This document shows, in pieces, positions 25,664 to 35,383 of a DNA stretch of 64,000 nucleotides. Both the position numbers and the translations under genes were made by a program. The notes under the pieces are model-generated. The model saw only the letters and a list, made by a program, of their open reading frames with translations. It made no database searches and was not told where the DNA came from. The stretch's first letter is position 1; each line of letters starts with the position of its first letter. Source of the stretch: an uncultured Phascolarctobacterium sp. (lineage in GTDB: Bacteria; Bacillota; Negativicutes; Acidaminococcales; Acidaminococcaceae); assembly GCA_900551745.1 (NCBI GenBank), contig URXA01000001.1:124001-188000 (forward strand). The letters run 5' to 3'.

Positions 25664-27922
25664 ATGAAATATATAAATGTGGCAATCAATCTGCCTGTAA
25701 AAAACTTGTTCAAACAATTTACCTATGCCGTACCGCCGCAGCTGGACCACGTCGATGTGGGCTGGCGTGTTGTAGCGCCGTTTGGGTATCAGACGGTGGA
25801 GGGGTTTGTGACGTCGTTTGCAGCGGCTGCTCCGGTAGAGTACGAATGTAAAGAAATTTTGGCAACACTGGATACACGTCCTTGGTTTGATGAGGAAATG
25901 CTGGCAACAGCAAATTGGCTGTCCGAATATTATCTGTGCTCGCCGGCTGAGGCGATGCGGCTGTTTATTCCAGGTAAAACCAGCATCAAACGTCAGGCCG
26001 TTTATAACGATGAAGGTAAGCTGATAGCTTATGATTACGAAAATAAACTAAAAATTAAGACCCGTATCTGCTTTGCTGTGACTGAGGCAGGACGTGAGGC
26101 TCTGGTAGCATATAATAAACGCCTGCGTGCACAGATGCACGCCTTGGAGGTGCTGGCAGAAGCCGAACGCCCTTTAAGCAGTGAGGAACTGGCGGCAGTG
26201 CAGGTGAGTGCGGCGACACTGCGTATCCTGTGTAATAAAGGCTGGAGCGAACGCAGTGAGGAACGTGTTTTGCGCAACAGCTATGCCAACAGGAGGGAGC
26301 TGAAGGAAAGTCTGCATTTGACAGACGAGCAGCGTCGGGCTGTCGATGCTATCGGCAGTGCTATTACAGAGCCGCGTCAGGAAACTTTTTTGCTGCAGGG
26401 CATAACCGGCAGCGGTAAGACCGAGGTTTACCTGCGGGCGGCAGCTCGGGCAATGGAAGCTGGCAGGCAGGTGCTGCTGCTGGTACCAGAGATAGCATTG
26501 ACGGCACAGATCGTTAAACGTTTTCAGGCCTGGTTCGGTGATGAAGTTGCGGTTGCTCACAGCAAGCTGTCACAGAACGAACGTGCTGATGTATGGTATA
26601 AAATGCGTACTAACAGTGCCAAGCTGCTGATCGGTGTACGTTCAGCTGTTTTTGCTCCCTTCAGCGATCTGGGACTGATAATTATTGATGAAGAACACGA
26701 GAGCAGTTACAAGCAGGACGAGCGTCCCAACTATCATGCTCGGACAGTAGCTCTGAAACGGGCGCAGCTGAGCGGTATTCCGGTAGTTTTGGGAAGTGCG
26801 ACCCCTGATTTGGAAAGCTTTTATAAAGCACGCCAGGGAACATATACACACCTGCATTTGCTGCAGCGTGCTAACGGCAGTATGCTGCCGCATGTTGAGC
26901 TTGCTGATATGCGGCTGGAATTGCAGCGAGGTAATAAATCTGTGCTCTCGGCGGCGCTGAACGATGCCTTGCTGCAGACGGCGGTCCAGGGAGAGCAGGC
27001 TATAGTACTGCTGAACAGGCGTGGTTTTTCGACCTTTGTGATGTGCCGTGACTGCGGTGAAAGCATTGTCTGCCCGCATTGCGCCGTTGCGCTGGTTTAT
27101 CATAGTGCCGGTGAAGCAATGCGCTGCCATTACTGCGGTAATACCGCTCCGATCCCGGACGAATGTCCTAACTGCCATAGCCGTCGGATCAGATTTTTTG
27201 GTACCGGCACTCAGAAAGCGGAAGCAGAGATCGCTGAACTGCCGGAAATCAGGATTTTGCGGATGGACCAGGATTCGACTGGCAAAAAATTTGCGCACGA
27301 GGATATTCTTAAATCTTTCAGCAGTGGTGAATATAATGTGCTTTTAGGTACGCAGATGGTAGCAAAAGGACATGATATACCTAACGTAACACTGGTGGGT
27401 ATCCTTTCGGCAGATTCGACGCTTAATCTGCCAGATTTCAGAGCTTCGGAACGGACCTTTGCCCTGCTGACACAGGCTGCAGGCAGAGCCGGGCGCGGTG
27501 ACAGAGCCGGCCATGTAGTCCTGCAGACTTATGACCCGGATAATCCTGTTATCAAGCTGGCAGCGACGCAGGATTATGACGCTTTTGCGGCCGGAGAACT
27601 GGAAATCAGGCAGGAGCTGGGATATCCGCCTTATACCGAACTTTTGAAAATTACAGTATTGGATAAGGAAGAAGTGCGCGGCAGCAGTCTGGCCCAGCGG
27701 ATCGTCAATTTTCTGCAGACGCTGCAGCTGGAACATCCTGAACAGGAACTGCTGGTATTGGGGCCGTTTCCGGCGATCGTTGCCAAGGTACGTGACCTGT
27801 ACCGCATGAACATTCTTGTAAAATGTCCGCAGATGGAGCTGGTCAAGCGTGCTTTGTGGAATTCTGAATTTAAAGAATGCCGCAATGTCTTTTTTGACGT
27901 CGACCCTGTCAGCGTAGTTTAG
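25664..27922 (+). CDS. priA: Primosomal helicase PriA
   Basis: 3'-5' helicase that restarts stalled replication forks. The N-terminal DNA-binding domain is followed by Walker A GITGSGKTEVYL (about 244-255), the DEEH box near 341-344, and the zinc module with paired Cys (CRDCGESIVCPHC, CHYCG, CPNC). Helicase motifs GTQMVAKGHD and AGRAGRG follow. The 752-residue length fits. ATG 25652 lies within the ribosome site itself (ATGGAGC), so ATG 25664 is chosen. Confidence 0.96.
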   Translation: MKYINVAINLPVKNLFKQFTYAVPPQLDHVDVGWRVVAPFGYQTVEGFVTSFAAAAPVEYECKEILATLDTRPWFDEEMLATANWLSEYYLCSPAEAMRLFIPGKTSIKRQAVYNDEGKLIAYDYENKLKIKTRICFAVTEAGREALVAYNKRLRAQMHALEVLAEAERPLSSEELAAVQVSAATLRILCNKGWSERSEERVLRNSYANRRELKESLHLTDEQRRAVDAIGSAITEPRQETFLLQGITGSGKTEVYLRAAARAMEAGRQVLLLVPEIALTAQIVKRFQAWFGDEVAVAHSKLSQNERADVWYKMRTNSAKLLIGVRSAVFAPFSDLGLIIIDEEHESSYKQDERPNYHARTVALKRAQLSGIPVVLGSATPDLESFYKARQGTYTHLHLLQRANGSMLPHVELADMRLELQRGNKSVLSAALNDALLQTAVQGEQAIVLLNRRGFSTFVMCRDCGESIVCPHCAVALVYHSAGEAMRCHYCGNTAPIPDECPNCHSRRIRFFGTGTQKAEAEIAELPEIRILRMDQDSTGKKFAHEDILKSFSSGEYNVLLGTQMVAKGHDIPNVTLVGILSADSTLNLPDFRASERTFALLTQAAGRAGRGDRAGHVVLQTYDPDNPVIKLAATQDYDAFAAGELEIRQELGYPPYTELLKITVLDKEEVRGSSLAQRIVNFLQTLQLEHPEQELLVLGPFPAIVAKVRDLYRMNILVKCPQMELVKRALWNSEFKECRNVFFDVDPVSVV

Positions 27923-27925
27923 AAA

Positions 27926-27955
27926 TTGCCTGCAGTTTGAATTTTATGGTATAAT
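27926..27955 (+). promoter_or_regulatory. Promoter of the def-fmt-rsmB group
   Basis: TTGCCT at 27926-27931 and TATAAT at 27950-27955, 18 bp apart, start 4 bp after the priA stop. Confidence 0.65.
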
Positions 27956-27986
27956 ATAAGGTACGAAAAATTAAGGAGGTCCAACC

Positions 27987-28463
27987 GTGGCTAAATTAGA
28001 TATCATTGTTGCCGGTAACCCAGTGCTGCGGTTAAAGGCAAAAGAAGTAGAACGTATAGATAAAAAAACAGTCCGTTTGCTGAACGATATGGCGGAAACC
28101 ATGTACGCGGCAGACGGCGTAGGCCTGGCAGCGCCTCAGGTAGGTGTTTCCAGACGAATAGTAGTTATCGACGTTGGCGAAGGCCTGATCGAGCTTATCA
28201 ATCCGGTTATCACCAAAAGGGAAGGTTCCGTTGTCGGCGGCGAAGGCTGTCTGTCGGTGCCTAATTTTGAAGGCGAAGTAGAACGCGCCGAATATATCGA
28301 ATGTGAGTTTTTTGACCGTAAAGGCAAACGTATGAAGCTTGCCAGCGACGGCATTCTGGCGATCGCTGTACAGCACGAGCTGGATCATTTGGACGGTATC
28401 CTGTTTATTGATAAAGCTACCGTACTGACACCTAAAGAAACAGTGCCTGTCGGCATAGAATAG
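27987..28463 (+). CDS. def: Peptide deformylase
   Basis: Metalloenzyme that removes the N-formyl group from new proteins. The three family motifs are intact: GVGLAAPQVG, EGCLSVP (Cys metal ligand) and HELDHLDG (two His ligands and catalytic Glu). The 158-residue length is typical of type 1 enzymes. GTG start, preceded by AAGGAGG. It forms an operon with fmt, the enzyme that adds the formyl group. Confidence 0.97.
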   Translation: MAKLDIIVAGNPVLRLKAKEVERIDKKTVRLLNDMAETMYAADGVGLAAPQVGVSRRIVVIDVGEGLIELINPVITKREGSVVGGEGCLSVPNFEGEVERAEYIECEFFDRKGKRMKLASDGILAIAVQHELDHLDGILFIDKATVLTPKETVPVGIE

Positions 28464-28486
28464 GCGGCAAGCTAAAGGAGATCAAA

Positions 28487-29431
28487 ATGAGAATTGTATT
28501 TATGGGTACACCAGATTTTGCCGTAGGAACTTTACAGGCTTTGGTGGAATCAGGTAAGCACGAAATCGCTGCCGTTGTTACGCAGCCCGACCGTCCTAAA
28601 GGGCGCGGGCAGAAAATGCTGATGACGCCTGTTAAAGAATACGCTTTATCGCAGGGTTTACCTGTGTATCAGCCGGCGAAGGTCAAAACACCTGAGGTTA
28701 TTGCCCAGCTGCGTGAGTTGCGGCCAGAGATCATCGTCGTTGCCGCTTTTGGGCAGCTGCTCAATCAGGAGCTTTTGGCACTGCCGCCTTTAGGATGTGT
28801 CAATGTACACGCTTCGCTGCTGCCGAAATATCGCGGTGCGGCACCAATCCATTATGCGATTTTGCAGGGCGAAAAAGAATCCGGCGTAACGATCATGCAG
28901 ATGGATATCGGTATGGATACTGGCGATATGCTCAGTAAAGTTATCGTTCCTATCGGCAGTGAAATGACGATGGGAGAGCTGCATGACGAATTGAAGGTCA
29001 AAGGGGCCGAGCTTCTGGTGCGGACACTGGATGAGCTTGCCTCAGGTACGGCAAAGCCTGAAAAACAAAATGAGACTGAAGCAACCTATGCCAAACTGCT
29101 GGACCGTGCAATGGAAAAAATCGACTGGACTAATCCGGCCGCTAAAATACATGATCTGGTACGGGGTTTTAATCCTGCTCCAGGAGCATTTACCAGATTG
29201 CCGGACGGCAAAAACCTGAAAATATGGAAAACAGTTCCGGCAGAGGGACAGACGGCACCAGCAGGTACAGTTACGGCTGTAACGAAAAAAGGTTTTATCG
29301 TTGCCTGCGGCAGCGATGCCCTGGAAGTGCTGGAAGTGCAGCCGGAATCGAAAAAACGTATGGAAGCCAAAGTTTTCTGCAATGGCCGCGGCGTAGAGCC
29401 AGGCACTGTATTAGGTAATATCGAGGGGTAA
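28487..29431 (+). CDS. fmt: Methionyl-tRNA formyltransferase
   Basis: Formylates initiator Met-tRNA using 10-formyltetrahydrofolate. The 314-residue protein has MGTPDFAVGTLQAL at the start, the catalytic block VNVHASLLPKYRGAAPI and GMDTGDM, with the C-terminal OB-like tRNA-binding domain at about 205-310. It follows def by 23 bp and precedes the DUF116 gene by 3 bp. Confidence 0.97.
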   Translation: MRIVFMGTPDFAVGTLQALVESGKHEIAAVVTQPDRPKGRGQKMLMTPVKEYALSQGLPVYQPAKVKTPEVIAQLRELRPEIIVVAAFGQLLNQELLALPPLGCVNVHASLLPKYRGAAPIHYAILQGEKESGVTIMQMDIGMDTGDMLSKVIVPIGSEMTMGELHDELKVKGAELLVRTLDELASGTAKPEKQNETEATYAKLLDRAMEKIDWTNPAAKIHDLVRGFNPAPGAFTRLPDGKNLKIWKTVPAEGQTAPAGTVTAVTKKGFIVACGSDALEVLEVQPESKKRMEAKVFCNGRGVEPGTVLGNIEG

Positions 29432-29434
29432 GTA

Positions 29435-30226
29435 ATGATTGAACTTGAAAATGTTTTTAAGCCTAAAAAGAGGGTCTTTGTTTCGCTGACTTTGGCCAGC
29501 GCCGTTATTGGCGCGATGGTCATTTATATGGCCTGGCGCGTAGCACTGCCCGGTCTGGAACAAATCAACGCCAAGCTACCTGTAGTGTTCGGCGGCATCG
29601 GTATCGCTATTGCTTTAGCATTGCTGGCCGGTGTTGCCGGTATCGTACTGGCTATCTTAGGTGTGCCCATTATGAAGATCTTTTACTTCTGGGCCTGGAA
29701 GGCTGTGAATATCTTATTCCCCTTCGCCGTTGTTTTAGGCAGAATTTTTGATATCCCGCGCAGTAAGATAGAGCAGTCTTTTATCGAAGTCAGTAATCAT
29801 CTGGTCAAGCAGCATCGCGTCAAAGTGCCTGCTGACCGCATTATGATCCTGACTCCGCACTGTATCCAGCTGGATACCTGCGTACATAAGATCACCCGTA
29901 ATATCGAAAACTGCCGTCAATGCGGTGGCTGCAGCGTCGGCGATATGTTGGGGCTGGCCCATAAATACGGTATCCACATGGCAGTAGCCACAGGCGGAAC
30001 TTTGGCCCGGCAAATGGTCAAACAGATCAGACCGAAAGCTATTGTTGCGGTGGCCTGTGAACGTGACCTGACCAGCGGTATCCAGGACGTTTTCCCGCTG
30101 CCGGTAGTCGGCGTGCTCAACGAACGTCCCTTCGGACCCTGCTTCAATACCCGTGTTGATATCAAACGTGTGGAAGCCGCAGTATTAGACTTTTTAGAAG
30201 TTGAGGAAAAGCATGGCGAACATTAA
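29435..30226 (+). CDS. DUF116 membrane protein with Cys cluster
   Basis: Unknown function. Two or three N-terminal membrane segments (about 17-35, 49-75 and 83-105) precede a soluble DUF116 domain. That domain holds seven Cys: HCIQLDTC, NCRQCGGC, and ACERD, plus a final one in PFGPC. The clustered Cys suggest metal or iron-sulfur binding, but this is inferred. DUF116 genes are regularly placed between fmt and rsmB in Clostridia and Negativicutes. It overlaps rsmB by 14 nt. Confidence 0.88.
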   Translation: MIELENVFKPKKRVFVSLTLASAVIGAMVIYMAWRVALPGLEQINAKLPVVFGGIGIAIALALLAGVAGIVLAILGVPIMKIFYFWAWKAVNILFPFAVVLGRIFDIPRSKIEQSFIEVSNHLVKQHRVKVPADRIMILTPHCIQLDTCVHKITRNIENCRQCGGCSVGDMLGLAHKYGIHMAVATGGTLARQMVKQIRPKAIVAVACERDLTSGIQDVFPLPVVGVLNERPFGPCFNTRVDIKRVEAAVLDFLEVEEKHGEH

Positions 30227-31580
30227 AGAACAAGCTGCTGCTGTAAACGTACTGCCAAATGCCCGCTTAACAGCGGCGCAGGTGATCAACAGTGTTTTCA
30301 GCGATGGGGCTTACGCCAATATAGCGCTCGGCAAAGCGCTGAGTAAACAAAATCATAGCGAACAGGACAGAAGGTTCGTTACCGAGCTGGTTTACGGCAC
30401 GGTGAAGGCCAAAGGCACTATAGACTGGCTGCTGCAGCAGCTGGTATCACGTCCTCTTGGCAAAATCGAACCGATGATTTTAAATATATTACGGCTGGGT
30501 GTTTTCCAAATTTATTTTTTGGAACGCATACCGGCCTCTGCTGCTTGTAACGAGTCCGTTAATCTGGCGAAGAAATTCGGGCATGAAGGTATCGTAAAAT
30601 TTGTGAACGGCGTGCTGCGCGGAGCGGTGCGCAAGAAGGATAGTATCGTTTATCCGGATGCAGAAAAAGATCCCAGGCAGTATTTAGCGATGAAAGAATT
30701 CCATCCGGACTGGCTGGTAAAACGCTGGCTCAAGCAATTCGGTTTTGAAGGGACGCAGGCTTTGTGCCGCTTTGATAACGAGCCGCCGCCGCTGACACTG
30801 CGTGTAAACACTTTGGTGACTGACCGCAAAAAACTTCTGGCGAGTCTGCAGGAGGACGGCTTTGAGGCTGAACCTTCCAAATGGTGCGAAGATGGTATCG
30901 TCTGTACCAAGATCCCGGCGCTCAGTGTTTTGTTCAGTAAATACAACGATATGTTTTATGTGCAGGACGAAAGCTCGATGCTGGTAGCGCCGGTTTTAGC
31001 ACCTCAGCCCGGGCAGACAGTTATCGACGTTTGCAGTGCGCCAGGCGGTAAAACGACCCATTTAGCGCAGCTGATGCAAAACAAAGGCGTTATCTACGCT
31101 ACTGATATCCACGAGCATAAAATCAAGCTGATCGAAGAAAACAGCAGGCGGCTGGGCATTACGATCATTGAGCCGTCGCTGCAGGATGCGGCAGAGTTTA
31201 AGTCTGAGTGGGAGTCAATGGCAGACTGCGTGCTGGTAGACGCTCCCTGTTCGGGGCTGGGCGTACTGCGCCGTCGTGCCGAAGCACGCTGGAAAAAAAA
31301 TAAGCTTGATCTGAAAACTTTCCCGCCGCTGCAGCGCGATATTCTACGTAATGCTGCCCATTATGTCAAACCTGGCGGCAGGCTGGTCTATAGTACCTGC
31401 ACTTTAGAGCAGGCCGAAAATCATTACATACCAGCTGAATTTTTAGAAAATAATCCCAACTGGCAGTATGCCGGTTTTCAGCACCCGCTGACAGGTGAAA
31501 CAGTGGACGAATTGCAGCTGCTGCCGCAGCACGATGGTACCGATGGTTTCTATATCTGCGCTTTGGTGCGTAAGGAGTAG
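30213..31580 (+). CDS. rsmB: 16S rRNA (cytosine-967-C5)-methyltransferase RsmB
   Basis: SAM-dependent methyltransferase for C967 of 16S rRNA. A NusB-like N-terminal domain (about 15-145) precedes the Rossmann methyltransferase domain. That domain has the SAM-binding DVCSAPGGKTTHLAQ, the catalytic VDAPCSGLGVLRRR, and YSTCTLEQAENH with the second active-site Cys. The 455-residue length is usual. An in-frame TTG at 30201 exists but falls before the GAGGAAAAG ribosome site of ATG 30213. Confidence 0.95.
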   Translation: MANIKEQAAAVNVLPNARLTAAQVINSVFSDGAYANIALGKALSKQNHSEQDRRFVTELVYGTVKAKGTIDWLLQQLVSRPLGKIEPMILNILRLGVFQIYFLERIPASAACNESVNLAKKFGHEGIVKFVNGVLRGAVRKKDSIVYPDAEKDPRQYLAMKEFHPDWLVKRWLKQFGFEGTQALCRFDNEPPPLTLRVNTLVTDRKKLLASLQEDGFEAEPSKWCEDGIVCTKIPALSVLFSKYNDMFYVQDESSMLVAPVLAPQPGQTVIDVCSAPGGKTTHLAQLMQNKGVIYATDIHEHKIKLIEENSRRLGITIIEPSLQDAAEFKSEWESMADCVLVDAPCSGLGVLRRRAEARWKKNKLDLKTFPPLQRDILRNAAHYVKPGGRLVYSTCTLEQAENHYIPAEFLENNPNWQYAGFQHPLTGETVDELQLLPQHDGTDGFYICALVRKE

Positions 31581-31583
31581 GCT

Positions 31584-32639
31584 GTGAAAAAAGAGCTTTT
31601 TGGCTTATCTTTAATTGAATTACAGGAACTTTTGGTGGCTGCCGGATTGAAGAAATTCCGCGCGGCTCAGGTTTATCAATGGTTATACCAAAAATCCGTA
31701 ACTGCTTTTGATCAGATGCGCAATCTTTCCAAAGCGGATATCGCGATCTTAGAAGCAAACTTTACGCTCCTGCCGCAGCAGCTTAAAATCCTGCGCGAGC
31801 AGGTATCGCAGGACGATCTGACCCGCAAGGTGCTGCTCGAATTTCCGGACGGCAATTCGGTCGAGACCGTACTGATGCGCCATGATTATGGTTACAGCGT
31901 CTGCGTATCCAGCCAGGTCGGCTGCGATATGGGGTGTGCTTTCTGTGCCAGCGGCCTCAGCGGCTGCATTCGTAATCTGACCGCCGCTGAAATTTTAGCA
32001 CAGGTTTATATTTTTAACAGTATGCTGGTCGGAGAAGGTAAGCAGGTCAGCCGTATTGTCGTTATGGGCAGCGGCGAACCGATGCTTAATTTTGACGCCG
32101 TTATCGGAGCACTGCAGTTCCTGCATCAGGAAAATACGCTGTATATGAGTTACCGGAACATGACGATTTCTACCTGCGGTATTATCCCAGGTATCGAAAA
32201 GCTGGCGCAGCTGGGACTGCCGATCAATCTGGCAATTTCGCTGCACGCAGCCGAGCCTGAGCTCAGAACCGAGCTGATGCCGGTCAACAAAGGTTTTCCT
32301 TTTCAGGACGCCATCCAGGCTGCCGAAGCTTATGTCGGTTATACCGGCAGGCAGGTTACTTATGAATATATTCTGATCGCCGGCAAAAATGACAGCCCTG
32401 TAGCAGCCGAGCTGCTGGCTAATCATTTGCGTTTCAAGCATGCCAGCGTCAATTTGATACCGGCTAATCCAGTGCCCGAAAAAGGCTTTGAACGCCCATC
32501 AAAAAAAGTGGTCGAAGCATTTTTAAAGGTCCTGCAGAAACATAAAATCAACGCCACCGTCCGCAGGGAAATGGGTAAAGACATCGACGCCGCCTGTGGA
32601 CAGCTGCGCGTCCGGTTTGCCAAAGAGCAGCAGGAATAA
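31584..32639 (+). CDS. rlmN: Dual-specificity rRNA/tRNA (adenine-C2)-methyltransferase RlmN
   Basis: Radical SAM enzyme that methylates A2503 of 23S rRNA and A37 of some tRNAs. The cluster-binding motif is C114-x3-C118-x2-C121 (GCDMGCAFC), and the methyl-carrying Cys is likely C338 in DAACGQLR. GSGEPMLNFD is also conserved. The 351-residue length is typical. GTG start with AAGGAG upstream, 3 bp after rsmB. Confidence 0.96.
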   Translation: MKKELFGLSLIELQELLVAAGLKKFRAAQVYQWLYQKSVTAFDQMRNLSKADIAILEANFTLLPQQLKILREQVSQDDLTRKVLLEFPDGNSVETVLMRHDYGYSVCVSSQVGCDMGCAFCASGLSGCIRNLTAAEILAQVYIFNSMLVGEGKQVSRIVVMGSGEPMLNFDAVIGALQFLHQENTLYMSYRNMTISTCGIIPGIEKLAQLGLPINLAISLHAAEPELRTELMPVNKGFPFQDAIQAAEAYVGYTGRQVTYEYILIAGKNDSPVAAELLANHLRFKHASVNLIPANPVPEKGFERPSKKVVEAFLKVLQKHKINATVRREMGKDIDAACGQLRVRFAKEQQE

Positions 32640-32699
32640 AAGCAGCGGTGTTATAAGTGACAAAAACAGACACAAGCTATAAAGTTAGGAGGTTCGCCA

Positions 32700-33440
32700 A
32701 TGTTCGTTATCAGTAAAACCCATGTGGGCATGGTAAGAACGGTCAATGAAGACGCTTTGTTGACAACAGGACCTGAGCTTTTTGCGCTGGCTGACGGTAT
32801 GGGCGGCTATGCAGCCGGAGAAACCGCCAGCAGGGAAGCCTTACAGGTTTTGCAGCAGGAAGCGGAAAAATTTAAGGAGCTTACAGGCACAGAGCTATGC
32901 ACCGCACTGCGTGAAACAGTGCAGCAGGCCAATGCGCATATCAGGCAGATGGCTCAAAGTGAAGCACAGTATCATGATATGGGCACGACGCTCGTGGCAG
33001 TATATCTGGCGGCAGACGGTAAAGCCTATGCGGTCAACGTAGGTGACAGCAGACTTTATACCTGGCGTGCCGGGGTTTTACAGCAGATAACCCGCGACCA
33101 TTCTTACGTCGCCGAGCTGTTGGCCAACGGCGAGATCACTGCGCAGGAAGCTTTTAAGCATCCGCAGAAAAATATTATTCTGCGTGCTGTCGGGGCTGAA
33201 GACGAGCTGGAAGCAGATTGCTTTACCATGGAGCTGACCGCGGATACCAAGCTGCTTTTGTGCAGTGACGGTTTAAGCGATATGGTGGATGACAGACAGA
33301 TCAGTGAGATCCTGCAGGCACATGAGACAGCCGAAGCTGCCGAAGCACTGTTGGAAGCTGCCTTAGACAACGGCGGCAGAGATAATATTTCGCTGATTCT
33401 GATCGACCTGACCCCGACTGAGGAGGATAACAGATCATGA
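32700..33440 (+). CDS. prpC: PP2C-type Ser/Thr phosphatase (PrpC/Stp)
   Basis: Metal-dependent phosphatase that reverses PASTA kinase phosphorylation. The 246-residue protein has the PP2C motifs VRTVNEDALL, LADGMGGYAAGETAS, GTTLVAVYL, NVGDSRLY and LCSDGLSDMV, with the aspartates needed for the dinuclear metal site. It overlaps the kinase gene by 4 nt (ATGA), the standard Firmicutes pair. Confidence 0.95.
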   Translation: MFVISKTHVGMVRTVNEDALLTTGPELFALADGMGGYAAGETASREALQVLQQEAEKFKELTGTELCTALRETVQQANAHIRQMAQSEAQYHDMGTTLVAVYLAADGKAYAVNVGDSRLYTWRAGVLQQITRDHSYVAELLANGEITAQEAFKHPQKNIILRAVGAEDELEADCFTMELTADTKLLLCSDGLSDMVDDRQISEILQAHETAEAAEALLEAALDNGGRDNISLILIDLTPTEEDNRS

Positions 33441-35383
33441 CAGATATGGTAGGAAAAATTTTACATAACCGTTATAAGATCCTGCGTCCTGTCGGTGTCG
33501 GCGGTATGGCTGAGGTTTACCTGGCACAGGATATGCTGCTGGACCGGGAAGTAGCCGTAAAAATACTGCGCTCTCAGTTCAATAACGATAAAAGCCTGCT
33601 CGAACAGTTCCGCCGCGAGGCTCAGTCCGCCGCAAGGCTGATTCACCCTTCCATTGTCAATATTTTTGACGTTTGCGAAGAAAACAGTTTGTATTTTATC
33701 GTTATGGAATACGTAGACGGTAAAACATTGAAAAGCATCTTAGAGGAACAGGGCCCGCTCAAACCTTTCTGGGCCGTGCATATTGCCTGTGAGCTGGCTG
33801 CCGCTTTGCAGCATGCCCATAACCGCAATATCATTCACTGCGATATCAAACCGCATAATGTCCTTATCAATAAAAGCATGACACCTAAAATTGCCGATTT
33901 TGGTATCGCGCGCATGGTCACCAGTCAGACGATGGTCTATACATCGTCTGTGATAGGTTCGGTGCACTATCTGTCGCCCGAACAGGCTGGCGGCTGTCCT
34001 GTAACGGCTCAATCCGACATCTATTCTCTGGGCATCGTTTTGTATGAAATGCTGACGGGACACGTGCCTTTTGACGGTAAAACTGCCGTTGCTGTGGCGA
34101 TGATGCACCTCGAAAAAACGCCGCCGCCGCTGAAAAGCTATGATCCCGAGCTGCCCGATTCGCTGCAGGATGTAATAGACAAAGCGCTTGCCAAAGACCC
34201 GGCCGACCGCTATGCGACCGCCGAAGAAATGTGGCAGGATCTTTATAATATCAAAACTAAAATGCTGCAGGAAAGCGTTGAAGAGGATTATGCCGAAATG
34301 CTGGGTATTACGGCGATCTCGAAAAACGAGCTGGCCGAACCTACCGGAAAAATTTACGACTGGGCCAACGATAACGGGGAAGGCGCTCCTGAAGAAACCA
34401 TTATCATGAAACCGGCCTTCAACAAAAGTACTGACGAGATAGTGCAGGAAGCTGCCGCTATCAACAGGCGGGAACGCCGGAACAAATACATCAAGCTGTT
34501 TGCACTGGTCGCTATCTTGTCCGCTGTCTTTTTAATGGTCGGTAACGTGTTCAGCCGCAAAACCGTCGATGTGCCTGATGTTGTTGGCAAATCGGTGGTG
34601 GAAGCGCAGAAAACCCTGGAAAAATCGGGCTTTACTGTAAAGCTGGACGAAGAATACGACGAGAAGGTGACTCCGGGCTATGTTATCAAACAAGAGCCTG
34701 AAGGTATCAGTAAACGTAAAGAAGGCAGCGAGATCACTTTGGTTGTCAGCAAAGGTCTGGAAATGCTGGAAATGCCTGATTTGATCGGAAGGAAGCTGGA
34801 CAATGCCAAAAAGTTTTTAAGTGACCAGGGTTACGAAGCAGGCGTTATAACTTATAAATTTGAGGCAGGTAAACCGGCCGGTTCTGTTTTGGAACAGGCT
34901 CCGAAAGCTAAAAACAAGACCCCAAAGGGTTCGAAGGTAGATCTGGTAGTATGCCGCGATCCCAAAGACCTGTCGATGCCGGACGTAATGGGCAGCAGCT
35001 TGAATGATGCTAAAAAAGCCCTGACCGAGTTGGGTATTATGGATATTACTGTACGTTATGTGGAAAGCGGCAGTAGTGAGGGCAGCATAGTAGGTATGGA
35101 ACCGCCTGCAGGCTCTAAGTTTGCCGCCGACGGTAAAGTCGTATTGCAGGTATCCTCCGGCAGTCATCCGCAAAGCATCAATAAATATGCCGAATTCGTC
35201 GTGCCCCAGGGCAGCGGTACTCAGGATGTGCAGATCATCCTGATCGATGCCAACGGACAGCGCACTGTTTATCAGGGCGCGCAGAAAGCAGGCGTACGAA
35301 TCCGCCAGAAGGTAGAAGTTACCGGCAGCGGCAAAGTGCAGTTCTTCTGCAACAATAAAATGGTCGAGGAGAAAAATTTGTGA
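33437..35383 (+). CDS. pknB: PASTA-domain Ser/Thr kinase (PrkC/PknB)
   Basis: Membrane kinase that senses cell-wall muropeptides or lipid II and regulates growth and division. The kinase domain covers about 13-275, with GVGGMAEVYLA (glycine loop), AVKIL and ADFGIARM. One membrane segment lies at about 352-372 (LFALVAILSAVFLMV). Three PASTA repeats follow (from about 374, 442 and 514), each opening with a VPDVVG-like block. The catalytic loop reads HCDIKPHN (134-141), with Cys in place of the usual Arg before the catalytic Asp136. It is cotranscribed with its phosphatase and rsgA. Confidence 0.95.
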   Translation: MTDMVGKILHNRYKILRPVGVGGMAEVYLAQDMLLDREVAVKILRSQFNNDKSLLEQFRREAQSAARLIHPSIVNIFDVCEENSLYFIVMEYVDGKTLKSILEEQGPLKPFWAVHIACELAAALQHAHNRNIIHCDIKPHNVLINKSMTPKIADFGIARMVTSQTMVYTSSVIGSVHYLSPEQAGGCPVTAQSDIYSLGIVLYEMLTGHVPFDGKTAVAVAMMHLEKTPPPLKSYDPELPDSLQDVIDKALAKDPADRYATAEEMWQDLYNIKTKMLQESVEEDYAEMLGITAISKNELAEPTGKIYDWANDNGEGAPEETIIMKPAFNKSTDEIVQEAAAINRRERRNKYIKLFALVAILSAVFLMVGNVFSRKTVDVPDVVGKSVVEAQKTLEKSGFTVKLDEEYDEKVTPGYVIKQEPEGISKRKEGSEITLVVSKGLEMLEMPDLIGRKLDNAKKFLSDQGYEAGVITYKFEAGKPAGSVLEQAPKAKNKTPKGSKVDLVVCRDPKDLSMPDVMGSSLNDAKKALTELGIMDITVRYVESGSSEGSIVGMEPPAGSKFAADGKVVLQVSSGSHPQSINKYAEFVVPQGSGTQDVQIILIDANGQRTVYQGAQKAGVRIRQKVEVTGSGKVQFFCNNKMVEEKNL

